14,377 nt of DNA, from positions 1-14,377 of the forward strand of contig DAOVGQ010000030.1 of the NCBI GenBank assembly GCA_030672315.1, in the 5' to 3' direction. Positions 5,565 through 12,139 of this stretch are shown here, piece by piece; position 1 is the stretch's first letter, and the number at the start of each line of letters is the position of its first letter. The notes below the pieces were generated by a model. That model ran no database searches, was not told where the DNA came from, and saw only the letters and a list, made by a program, of their open reading frames with translations. A program made the position numbers and the translations under genes. Origin of the DNA: Candidatus Aenigmatarchaeota archaeon. Lineage in GTDB: Archaea > Aenigmatarchaeota > Aenigmatarchaeia > QMZP01.

Positions 5565-6770
5565 ATGAAGGACAAGAAAAGCCAGCTCAGGGCCCTGATA
5601 GAGGAGCTCGGGAAGGTAAGGGGCAGGCACACCGAGCTTGTCACGGTTTACATACCTGCAGGATTCAACCTCAACAAGGTGGTTGAGCAGATAAGGTCAG
5701 AGCAGGGCACTGCCCAGAATATCAAAAGCAAGCAGGTCAGGAAGAATGTAGTGGGGGCCCTGGAGAAGATTCTCCAGCACCTCAAGCTCTACAGGAAGAC
5801 GCCGGAGAACGGGCTGGCTATATTCTGTGGCAATGTCTCTGACAGGGAGGGGGTGACCGACCTCGAGGTCTGGGCAGTGGAGCCGCCCGAGCCCATCAGG
5901 AGCAGGCTCTACTGGTGCGGCCAGAACTTCATCCTCGATCCCCTCAAGGAGATGGTAAGGGAGAGGGAGATATACGGCCTGATAGTCCTGGACAAGTCCG
6001 ATGCGACAATAGGCATTGTGAAGGGCAAGAAGATTGAGAAGCTCAAGGACATGGACTCCCTGGTTCCTGGCAAGACAAAGGCCGGGGGATGGAGTCAGGC
6101 CAGATTCGCAAGAGTGAGAGAGGGCCTGCTCAATGACTTCATGAAGAAGGTTGGTGAGGTGGCCTCATCCAAGTTCAGGGAGTACAGGGATTTGCAGGGA
6201 GTCATTATAGCAGGGCCTGGGCCCATAAAGGAGCAGTTCACAGAGGGGAGCTTCCTCAACCATGAAATCAAGAAGAAGGTTCTGGGCATAGTCAACACGT
6301 CCTATACAGGGGACTACGGCCTCAGGGAGACCGTGGAGAGGGGGGAAGACCTGATATCAGAGGCCTCCATAATAAAGGAGCGAAGGGTCCTTGAGAAGTT
6401 CTTTGACGAGTTCGGCAAGGACTCCGGCCTGGCAGTCTATGGTTTTAAGGAGGTTGCAGAGGCCCTGGAGTCAGGCAACCTGGAGATTCTCATACTCTCA
6501 GAAGACTTTGACTGGGTCAGGGCAGAGCTTGAATGCAGGTGCGGCTTCAGGACAGCCAAGGTCCTGAACAGGAAGCAGCTTGACGAGCAGAGGTGCCCTG
6601 AATGCAATTCAAGGATGGAGGTCACGGGTGAGAAGGAACTTACAGAAGACCTTATAGGGACTGCAGAGAAGATGTCCACCACAGTTGAGATTGTCTCCTC
6701 GAATATCGGGATGGGGGAACAGGTCAGGGAGCTCGGGGGTATAGTAGGAATTCTCAGGTACAGGGGTTAG
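5565..6770 (+). CDS. prf1: Peptide chain release factor aRF1 with GGW in place of GGQ
   Basis: At 401 residues this is a near full-length archaeal class I release factor, which reads all three stop codons in the ribosomal A site and triggers peptide release. Domain 1 carries TAQNIKSK (NIKS at 52-55) and Y-x-C-x-x-x-F (YWCGQNF, 116-122), the stop-codon reading motifs. Domain 2 should hold GGQ in the context A-G-G-Q-S. Here residues 173-178 read AGGWSQ (GGG GGA TGG AGT CAG, 6084-6098): both glycines are present, tryptophan replaces the catalytic-loop glutamine, and a glutamine appears two residues later, followed by ARFARVREGLL. Domain 3 has a zinc ribbon (CRCG and CPEC, near 325-345) as in other aRF1s. 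A single sequencing error cannot make CAG into TGG. It could be the only release factor or a paralogue; the window cannot decide. Confidence 0.9.
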   Translation: MKDKKSQLRALIEELGKVRGRHTELVTVYIPAGFNLNKVVEQIRSEQGTAQNIKSKQVRKNVVGALEKILQHLKLYRKTPENGLAIFCGNVSDREGVTDLEVWAVEPPEPIRSRLYWCGQNFILDPLKEMVREREIYGLIVLDKSDATIGIVKGKKIEKLKDMDSLVPGKTKAGGWSQARFARVREGLLNDFMKKVGEVASSKFREYRDLQGVIIAGPGPIKEQFTEGSFLNHEIKKKVLGIVNTSYTGDYGLRETVERGEDLISEASIIKERRVLEKFFDEFGKDSGLAVYGFKEVAEALESGNLEILILSEDFDWVRAELECRCGFRTAKVLNRKQLDEQRCPECNSRMEVTGEKELTEDLIGTAEKMSTTVEIVSSNIGMGEQVRELGGIVGILRYRG

Positions 6771-6795
6771 CATGGCCTGATATTGCCCGAAAGTA

Positions 6796-9700
6796 TCAGT
6801 ATGACCATTTCTTTTTCACGGTTTCCCAGGTGAGCTCCTCTCCCTGCCTCCTGAAGTAGGCCAGGAGAACAGCCAGCACCACCAGCATTGCAACGCCTAT
6901 AACAATGAGCAGCCACCACGGGAAGGGCTCTCCATCTGTAGGAGGTCTCGGTCCGGGCCCCTCGCAGACCGAGCCTCCATAGCAGTCAGAGTCATCGCAG
7001 TCTGTGTAGCCGTCGCAGTCATTGTCCAGGTTGTCGCTGCATATCTCGGTTTCGGGTATTACTGCATTCTGGCAGGCACTCCACTTTCCGCCCTCGCAGA
7101 TCTTTGTGCCCAGCTGGCATATACCCACATTGGATACACCACAGGGCTGGGTCTCTCCCTCAGTAGAGCACTCGCAGTCCTCGTCCTCATAGCCGTCGCA
7201 GTTGTCGTCCCATCCGTTTCCGCAGATTTCCTGGTTTTCTGGGTATCGGGCTCCCTTGCACGTGCTCCAGGTGCCGCTCACACAGCTCTTGGTGCCGAGC
7301 TTGCAGATTGATTTATCCCATATAACTGCATCAAGGGGGCCGCACGGCTGACTTTCTAGGCCGTCGTCCACCTCGCCGTTGCAGTTGTCGTCCAGGCCAT
7401 TGCATACCTCATCAGAAGGGAAGGTTCCGCCAGTGCAGTTGCCCCACATGCCGTCTGGGCCGCACGTTATGTTGCCGGAGTGCCTGCATACGCCCTTGTC
7501 GTAAGGTATATTGGTGGTAGGGTCCCTGGGATCGCATGGCCTCACCTGTCCATAGATGCAGTCAGAAATGGTATAATTGAATACCTGGGTATCCACATTG
7601 CCATTCGTGTCGGTCATGGTGATGGTGAATCCCTGATAGCTGCCATAGGTGGTGTAGGGAATCTCCCACGTGAGTGTCCACTGCGTGTCCCCTGTTGTGC
7701 CTGTCTTTTCCTTTGGGCTTATTTCGGTCTCGCCTATCACAAGTGACACATCCCCTATGCCGAAGTCATCATTAACCGTGGCATTGACCACCAGCTCCTC
7801 CATAACATCACCAGCCACCAGTTCATCAGGATAGTCCGGCTTGTCACTGGTTAGATCGGGTGCCTCGGTATCGATTGTGGTGGTCTCTGCATCAGACCAT
7901 TCCCCGGGATTGCCGGCCCTGTCGGTGGCCCTGCACCGGAAGTAGTAGGTGCTTCCCTGGGTTCCTGTGAACTTCTTGGATGTAGTGGTGAGGCCTTTCC
8001 AGTCCGGGAGGATATTCGTGCAATCCGAGACATCCTCCCTGAGGCAGATGTCAAAGCTTTCAGCATCCTGGTCAGGGCTTGACCAGGAGAGGTCAAAGGT
8101 GCTTGTGTTTGTGAATCCCCCCAGGGGGGTTATCGAGCAGCCGGGCGGTTGGGTGTCCACGGTTATTGTCAACTCACCGGACTCCATTGAATTACCTGCC
8201 TTGTCATAAACAGTGAGTTTTATTGCATAGCTTTCGCCGTCCTGGCCTGTATACTGCTGGGATGTTGTTGTTCCCGGAACCTGCCTCCAGGGGCTTGAGT
8301 TAACATATATAATTGTGTGGTTCACACCAGAGCAGCTGTCGCTGGCTGACCATGTTATCTCAAAGGTCTCTTGGCTTGACCACTCGGGAAGGTTAAAAGA
8401 GATAGATGGTGTCTGTGCATCCAAGGTAGTTGATGTAATGTCTGGTTCGGATTGTTCTCCAGGTACTGTGTAGAGCACGCACATGAATTCATATTCACCA
8501 TTGCCATACTGTGATGCATCGAAGGTCGTTGACTTTGTTGACGGGGAAAAATCGCCTACTAAGGACCACTGGCTCCAGGTATCCTGGGGGTGGTCTCTCC
8601 TTCTGAATTCTATTCTAAATTTATCGAGGGGGTCTCCTCCAGGGTCTGAACCATCCCAGTGAAGAGTTATCTGGTTGTTAGTAGTGTAGATTGGTAATGA
8701 CTCGAAGCTGCACCAGGGAAGAGTTCTGTTCACAACAATATCGTTGCTATTAATGCTTTCCTGGTTGCCTGTATTATCAACCGAATAGTATCTGACCACA
8801 TATTCGCATGTCTGGGATACCGGGCAGTTGTACCCCACTGGTATCTTTTGTATCTCGTCATAGGTCTGGCCATCGATACCTGTTGGGTCGCAGTAGCCAG
8901 GCTTCTCATAGACGCAGTATTTTGTGTAGGCAATATCCGAATGGGAATCAGTGGGATTGAGGTCTATGTCCCTGCCGTTCCCTATTTGCCCGGTTGGGCA
9001 GTTTCCACATACTGTGACAGGAGGTGTGTTGTCGAGCTTAACAGATATGGAGCCTGTATCTGATGGGTTGCCTGCATTATCCCAGGCCTGGTACCGCAGA
9101 GTATCATCCCTTGTTCCTGAGATGTGTATTATGTAAGGTGAGCTGAGTGCGGTTCCCTGTGATGGGTTGCATGAGGCCCCCCAGCAATATCTGACCTCCT
9201 TTATGCCGGAGCCGCCCTGCTCGTCTTGGGGGTCGAGTGTTATATCGTGCTCGCCATTCACCCATGCACCATCGTGAGTGTAATCGTCGGAAATTGTAGA
9301 GTTCTCGGTATCAATGGTGACTTTACAGCAGATTGCCGGGATATAGGGATTGGCGCTACCGCAGCCGGCTACGTGGGCATTGGTCTCAGCGGAAAGTGTA
9401 ATTATGCAGTCATCCCCTGTTATGCAGCCGCCTGAGCGGTAGTTGCATTCAAAGCCTATGACCTGAGGGTTGTTGTCTATGGAAAGGGTAACAAGGTTAT
9501 TGTAGTTGTTGAGACTTGGATTTTCAACATGGGCATTGTATTGGGCCGAGAGTCTAAGTATGTCCTGAGTCAGGTCGCCGGAACCTTCCTGGAGGCCCAT
9601 TACACCGGAGCAGCAAAGCTTGGAATAGCCGGAGCCTTGGCCCGCAAGGGCTGCGTGGGCATTGGATTCATCACTCATCCCCATAAGCTCCACATCTGAA

Positions 9701-9801
9701 CAAGAAGTAGATGCTTGGCAGTTAATCTGTGCTGATACAATTCCTGGCAGAATGAGTGTTGAGAGAACCAGTATCAATAACAATATGATTTTACTCTCCA
9801 T
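6796..9801 (-). CDS. Large secreted, membrane-anchored repeat protein with MopE-like metal-binding motifs
   Basis: This 1001-residue surface protein has a signal peptide (residues 1-24, cleavage likely VSA/QIN) and a C-terminal anchor (WWLLIVIGVAMLVVLAVLL, about 955-975) followed by a short basic tail, so nearly all of it lies outside the cell. Residues 35-165 hold three spaced S-x-x-x-N-A-H motifs (at 47, 89 and 141) and two CC pairs. The middle is a string of Ig/fibronectin-like beta units, each opening with IDTxxP or DNTPP and containing Y-x-x-x-A-x-D-x-A-G-N. The last 230 residues have three units of the form G-x-C-x-x-G...C...G-x-W-x-x-C...E-x-C...D-D-N-C-D-G, matching the putative metal-binding MopE repeat. 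The ligand is unknown; adhesion or calcium-dependent surface display is a guess. It converges on aRF1 and has its own promoter. Confidence 0.85.
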   Translation of the reverse strand: MESKIILLLILVLSTLILPGIVSAQINCQASTSCSDVELMGMSDESNAHAALAGQGSGYSKLCCSGVMGLQEGSGDLTQDILRLSAQYNAHVENPSLNNYNNLVTLSIDNNPQVIGFECNYRSGGCITGDDCIITLSAETNAHVAGCGSANPYIPAICCKVTIDTENSTISDDYTHDGAWVNGEHDITLDPQDEQGGSGIKEVRYCWGASCNPSQGTALSSPYIIHISGTRDDTLRYQAWDNAGNPSDTGSISVKLDNTPPVTVCGNCPTGQIGNGRDIDLNPTDSHSDIAYTKYCVYEKPGYCDPTGIDGQTYDEIQKIPVGYNCPVSQTCEYVVRYYSVDNTGNQESINSNDIVVNRTLPWCSFESLPIYTTNNQITLHWDGSDPGGDPLDKFRIEFRRRDHPQDTWSQWSLVGDFSPSTKSTTFDASQYGNGEYEFMCVLYTVPGEQSEPDITSTTLDAQTPSISFNLPEWSSQETFEITWSASDSCSGVNHTIIYVNSSPWRQVPGTTTSQQYTGQDGESYAIKLTVYDKAGNSMESGELTITVDTQPPGCSITPLGGFTNTSTFDLSWSSPDQDAESFDICLREDVSDCTNILPDWKGLTTTSKKFTGTQGSTYYFRCRATDRAGNPGEWSDAETTTIDTEAPDLTSDKPDYPDELVAGDVMEELVVNATVNDDFGIGDVSLVIGETEISPKEKTGTTGDTQWTLTWEIPYTTYGSYQGFTITMTDTNGNVDTQVFNYTISDCIYGQVRPCDPRDPTTNIPYDKGVCRHSGNITCGPDGMWGNCTGGTFPSDEVCNGLDDNCNGEVDDGLESQPCGPLDAVIWDKSICKLGTKSCVSGTWSTCKGARYPENQEICGNGWDDNCDGYEDEDCECSTEGETQPCGVSNVGICQLGTKICEGGKWSACQNAVIPETEICSDNLDNDCDGYTDCDDSDCYGGSVCEGPGPRPPTDGEPFPWWLLIVIGVAMLVVLAVLLAYFRRQGEELTWETVKKKWSY

Positions 9802-9822
9802 ATATAATTATTGATGGGTTGG

Positions 9823-9830
9823 TTTATAAT
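9823..9830 (-). promoter_or_regulatory. TATA box of the secreted repeat protein gene
   Basis: ATTATAAA on the minus strand lies about 26 bases before the start codon, and no Shine-Dalgarno is visible between, so the transcript is probably leaderless. Confidence 0.5.
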
Positions 9831-9854
9831 AATTTAAGTTATCTGTATTGATGG

Positions 9855-10934
9855 TCAAGGTTTTGAGATTTTCCGGGCCTGCTCCTCGAGGTCCCTTCTC
9901 ATCTTCTCTCCCTCATCCCTGTCAGAGAAGTTGTCTATCCTGGCTGCAAGGCTAAGCTTGGAGGCCACCAACCTAGCCATCTTCCCCTTGAGCTCCTTGG
10001 GCGCGGACTGTATCAGAGGGTGGCCAAAGAGCACGCCGTATTTTGGGGCCTTTCCCTCTCCCTTGAGGTGCCGGAACAGGGCCTTCTCGGCTCCCAGGAG
10101 CTGTATGGTGCTGGAGGGGAGCTTGGATATCTTATCGAGACCACCTGACAGGACAAGGAGCCTGGCTGCCAGAACCGGGCCGGCAACGGCAGAGGTGTTG
10201 GGGAGGGTGGCCCTGGTTATGTCCTCGAGGTATTTGGTGAGCCGCTTCCTGATTTCGTAAAGGCCCAGGAGGGCCCTGGAGAAGGCCTGGAGCTCCTTCA
10301 TGTCTTGTTCCGAGAAGTCCATGCCCGAGGATTTTCCTGCCAGCTTTGCAAGGCCCTTATCCTCAAGGGATTCCCTTCTCCCGTGCCTGGCCACGAGCTC
10401 TATATACTTCTCGTGGCTTGGTATCATTGAGCTGGCCTCGGGGAAGTGGAGGCCATACCACTCCCTCAGCTTCTCGGAGAAGACGTTTAGCTCCTTCTCA
10501 AGTTCGTCCAGGACAGATACCACGCGCATGATTATCTGGTCTCGCTTCTCCTTCCTGAGCTCTGTCTTGGTGAGCTCGATGCTGACCTTGGAAAGAATCT
10601 CATTGAGCTCGGCCTGGGAGGAGACCCACCCATGGTCAAGGGCCAGCTTGCGGTAGGAGCTCTGCATGGTCTCCTCCCCGACGTTGTCCTTCTTCTGGAT
10701 GCATATCATCCCCCTGACCCGCTTGTCCTTGTTCCATATAACCTCCTTGTAGCCCTTCTTTGAAAGCTCCCTGATTATCTCCATCTCCTCTGGGAGAATC
10801 TCGCCTGACCTGGACTTCCTGAGCTTGTCTGCTATGACATCGGGCTTCTTTGGGAAGAGCCTGTATTCTATAGCCCTGCCTGAACTGTCAAAGGCAAAGC
10901 TTCCCAGTATTCCTGTCGCGATGTGTGCTCGCAT
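9855..10934 (-). CDS. nop5: Nop5 (Nop56/58 family), C/D-box sRNP core protein
   Basis: This 359-residue protein is the scaffold of archaeal C/D-box small RNPs: it bridges L7Ae bound to the guide RNA and the methyltransferase fibrillarin, which 2'-O-methylates rRNA and tRNA. The N-terminal fibrillarin-binding part spans about 1-110, and a long coiled coil about 115-200. The C-terminal NOP domain (about 225-345) carries GPVLAARLLVLSGGLDKISKLP, SSTIQLLGAEKALFRHLK and a YGVLFGHPLI segment, the family hallmark for RNA and L7Ae contact. ATG 10934 is preceded by GGGTG 5 bases upstream. Fibrillarin is usually next to nop5 in archaea; here the neighbours are a surface protein and tRNA-Leu(UAG), on the same strand with no T-run between, so read-through from the tRNA is possible. 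Confidence 0.93.
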   Translation of the reverse strand: MRAHIATGILGSFAFDSSGRAIEYRLFPKKPDVIADKLRKSRSGEILPEEMEIIRELSKKGYKEVIWNKDKRVRGMICIQKKDNVGEETMQSSYRKLALDHGWVSSQAELNEILSKVSIELTKTELRKEKRDQIIMRVVSVLDELEKELNVFSEKLREWYGLHFPEASSMIPSHEKYIELVARHGRRESLEDKGLAKLAGKSSGMDFSEQDMKELQAFSRALLGLYEIRKRLTKYLEDITRATLPNTSAVAGPVLAARLLVLSGGLDKISKLPSSTIQLLGAEKALFRHLKGEGKAPKYGVLFGHPLIQSAPKELKGKMARLVASKLSLAARIDNFSDRDEGEKMRRDLEEQARKISKP

Positions 10935-10950
10935 GTAAACACCCTTTCAT

Positions 10951-10968
10951 CTGGCGGCAAGCCGCCAG
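10951..10968 (-). other. GC-rich palindromic hairpin in the nop5 5' region
   Basis: CTGGCGGC and GCCGCCAG form a perfect 8-bp inverted repeat with a 2-base centre (7 bp with a 4-base loop in RNA), 16 bases before the nop5 start and just upstream of its Shine-Dalgarno. It could modulate translation or mark the 3' boundary of the upstream tRNA transcript. Confidence 0.4.
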
Positions 10969-10997
10969 CATATACTCCTGTGTTTTTTACATTTTAG

Positions 10998-11217
10998 TGA
11001 GGGGGGCCGGACTCGCCAGGAAGGTGGCCGCAGCGAAGCGGAGGTCACCTCCTTTTTGCTTGAGCTTTTTCTTGAAAAAAGCTCATTTCGAACCGACGAA
11101 GGCGTCTCACCAAACCGGCTTTCGCCGGGAAGGTACTAAGCCACAGGGTCCTAAGCTTGGCATCACAGGTTCTGAAAACCCATAATCCTGCCCCTTTGAC
11201 CGCTTGGGTACCCCCTC
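10998..11217 (-). tRNA. tRNA-Leu(UAG) with three introns
   Basis: The acceptor GAGGGGG pairs with CCCCCTC, A73 is the Leu discriminator, and CCA is not encoded. The D arm is CCC/GGG with an 11-nt loop. Three introns are deduced. (1) 11157-11186, 30 nt, between positions 30 and 31: exon GGCA-GG and intron-end TGCC-AA give a perfect BHB, and removal yields stem CAGGG/CCCTG with loop CTTAGGA, anticodon UAG. (2) 11104-11134, 31 nt, in the variable arm, carrying a CCGGC-GAAA-GCCGG hairpin; it is absent from the otherwise similar Leu(CAG). (3) About 11012-11086, 75 nt, in the T loop near 59/60. Removal leaves 84 nt, exactly the length of Leu(CAG). The third boundary is uncertain by one or two bases because its BHB is imperfect. 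The transcript appears to start far upstream, giving a long structured leader. Confidence 0.9.
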
Positions 11218-11325
11218 AAATCGGCTTACGAGAGGCTTCCGTGCCTTCGGCACGTCTCGCCAGCATAGCTGACGATTCCGCCTTCTGCAAGCCGATAAGC
11301 AACTTGCAGACTTTACCGTATAATG
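11218..11325 (-). ncRNA. Structured leader or small RNA upstream of tRNA-Leu(UAG)
   Basis: With a TATA box at about 11345-11353, the minus-strand transcript would begin near 11320, some 100 nt before the tRNA. It could fold into three hairpins in series: TCTGCAAG/CTTGCAGA with an 11-nt loop, CGTCAGC-TAT-GCTGGCG, and CGTGCC-GAA-GGCACG (11240-11254). An alternative long-range stem pairs ATCGGCTT with AAGCCGAT and competes with the first hairpin. I see no ACA, no C/D boxes and no tRNA features. It could be a separate small RNA or a tRNA leader. Confidence 0.4.
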
Positions 11326-11342
11326 TTCTGTAATCAAGCTTA

Positions 11343-11353
11343 ATTAATATAAA
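11343..11353 (-). promoter_or_regulatory. TATA box for the tRNA-Leu(UAG) transcript
   Basis: On the minus strand TATTTATATTA lies just after the 3' end of tRNA-Leu(CAG). It would start a transcript near 11320 that runs through the structured leader and tRNA-Leu(UAG). Confidence 0.45.
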
Positions 11354-11357
11354 TAGA

Positions 11358-11517
11358 TGCGGGGGGCCGGATTCTCGTGGAAGTTGCCCCGAGCTGTGCG
11401 AGCGGGCAACTCCTTTTGGCTGAAGCCTTTTCTTGAAAAAGGCTTCTTTCGAACCGACGAAGGCACTAAGCCACTAGGCCCTGAACCTAGCCCCTTTGAC
11501 CACTCGGAAACCCCCGC
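11358..11517 (-). tRNA. tRNA-Leu(CAG) with a T-loop intron
   Basis: The acceptor GCGGGGG pairs with CCCCCGC, followed by A73. The anticodon arm is uninterrupted: CTAGG-TTCAGGG-CCTAG, anticodon CAG for CUG codons. The 15-nt variable arm contains GGC/GCC. The T loop reads TTCGAA, then a 76-nt intron (11372-11447), then T60 and CCGGC. The junctions form a clean BHB: exon TTCG with bulge AA/A and intron end CGAG with bulge AA/T. The mature length is 84 nt. The intron is clearly related to the T-loop intron of Leu(UAG). The 5' end lies only 4 bases after tRNA-Glu on the same strand, so the two are almost certainly one transcript, and no CCA is encoded. Confidence 0.93.
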
Positions 11518-11521
11518 GTTA

Positions 11522-11681
11522 TGCTCCCGGCGGGATTTGAACCCGCGTCACAGGCTTTCCTTGCTCTCACAGTCCCAAATTGACCCCCCAGTCCATCAGA
11601 ACGGGAAATGCTCTTGGGACTCGAATCTTTCGAGCCGAACCCGAAAGGCCTGGATCCTTGACCGGACTAGACGACGGGAGC
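11522..11681 (-). tRNA. tRNA-Glu(UUC) with a canonical 37/38 intron
   Basis: The acceptor GCTCCCG pairs with CGGGAGC, A73, T arm GCGGG-TTCAAAT-CCCGC. The anticodon stem CAGGC/GCCTG is split after CTTTCG by an 85-nt intron (11557-11641) at the standard 37/38 site. The BHB is good: exon CTTT pairs with intron AAGG, with bulges CG/G and AA/A. Inside the intron CTCGAA-AGA-TTCGAG makes one hairpin and GTCCCAA/TTGGGAC a second, longer-range stem. Mature length is 75 nt. It is the first gene of a Glu-Leu(CAG) pair, with a TATA box some 70 bases upstream and a leader containing an 8-bp hairpin. Confidence 0.93.
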
Positions 11682-11683
11682 AT

Positions 11684-11728
11684 AGCCCTTCATTCTGGCT
11701 TGGATAAATCAAGGCAAGCCAGCAACTG
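11684..11728 (-). other. Leader hairpin upstream of tRNA-Glu
   Basis: CTGGCTTG and CAAGCCAG make an 8-bp stem with a 12-nt loop containing TTGATTTATC, between the likely transcription start (about 11728) and the tRNA. The loop of the first hairpin ahead of tRNA-Leu(UAG) holds the similar TTGCTTATC. Confidence 0.35.
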
Positions 11729-11749
11729 CTATGGATATTCGATTTTTGA

Positions 11750-11761
11750 TTATATATAAAT
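11750..11761 (-). promoter_or_regulatory. TATA box for tRNA-Glu/tRNA-Leu(CAG)
   Basis: The minus strand reads ATTTATATATAA, a strong TATA box. A start about 25 bases on gives a leader of roughly 45 nt before tRNA-Glu. Confidence 0.5.
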
Positions 11762-11792
11762 GTTGATTTGTTAAGAAGTTGTGTTTTATGGA

Positions 11793-12008
11793 TGGGCCGG
11801 GGCGGATTCCCTGAACCTCTGCCTTTGCGGCAGCGTTCTTTCCGTGAACGCTTTTGCACGTTTACCTGTGCAAAAGGGTTCTTTCGAACCGCCGAGCTTC
11901 GCCATTCTGAACCCCTCCTGATTTCGGAACAGGATACGTCAAGGCGACGTCCTTTTTAGGCCAACCCTTCCTGTTTGGAAGGCGACTAACCAACTAGACC
12001 ACCGGCCC
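11793..12008 (-). tRNA. tRNA-Val(GAC) with three introns
   Basis: The acceptor GGGCCGG pairs with CCGGCCC, A73, as in the neighbouring Val(CAC). Three introns are deduced. (1) 11954-11987, 34 nt, in the D loop near 20/21: exon TTGG pairs with CTAA, bulges TT/A and AA/A, with a CCTTCC-AAACA-GGAAGG hairpin; removal restores D stem GTCT/GGAC. (2) 11905-11936, 32 nt, at 37/38: exon TTGA pairs with TCAG, bulges CG/T and AA/T; the anticodon stem is TCGCC/GGCGA with loop TTGACGT, anticodon GAC. (3) 11807-11882, 76 nt, in the T loop at 59/60, holding three strong hairpins; its BHB helix has one mismatch. Mature length is 74 nt, equal to Val(CAC). The likely TATA box is TTTAAATA near 12034-12042. Confidence 0.93.
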
Positions 12009-12033
12009 CTGGTGTTTTTGTGTTATTCTGGAT

Positions 12034-12042
12034 ATTTAAACA
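12034..12042 (-). promoter_or_regulatory. TATA box for tRNA-Val(GAC)
   Basis: GTTTAAATA on the minus strand lies about 26-34 bases before the tRNA 5' end at 12008, between the two Val genes. Confidence 0.45.
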
Positions 12043-12049
12043 TGTTTGA

Positions 12050-12139
12050 TGGGCCGGGCAGGATTCGAACCTGCGATTCCCACCGTTCCCACCTTGCTGG
12101 TTGTGAGGGTGGTGTCATAACCAACTAGACCACCGGCCC
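12050..12139 (-). tRNA. tRNA-Val(CAC) with a 16-nt intron
   Basis: The acceptor GGGCCGG pairs with CCGGCCC, A73, D arm GTCT-AGTTGGTTA-TGAC, T arm GCAGG-TTCGAAT-CCTGC with an uninterrupted T loop. The anticodon stem is CCACC/GGTGG with loop CTCACAC after removal of a 16-nt intron (12086-12101) at 37/38. The BHB is complete: exon CTCA pairs with TGGG, bulges CA/A and AA/C, and the intron's own stem is only CC/GG around five bases. Mature length is 74 nt, anticodon CAC for GUG codons. It is divergent from tRNA-Ser, sharing a short AT-rich promoter region. Confidence 0.93.

Noticed and set aside
11357..11959. Open frames across the tRNA region
   Set aside because: They are chance frames through tRNA exons and introns with no codon bias like the real genes.
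11954..11987. Trp anticodon CCA in the minus-strand gene at 11793-12008
   Set aside because: Reading TTCCAAA as the anticodon loop leaves no 3' strand for the D stem. Treating it as a D-loop intron gives anticodon GAC, a complete cloverleaf and the same 74-nt length as Val(CAC).
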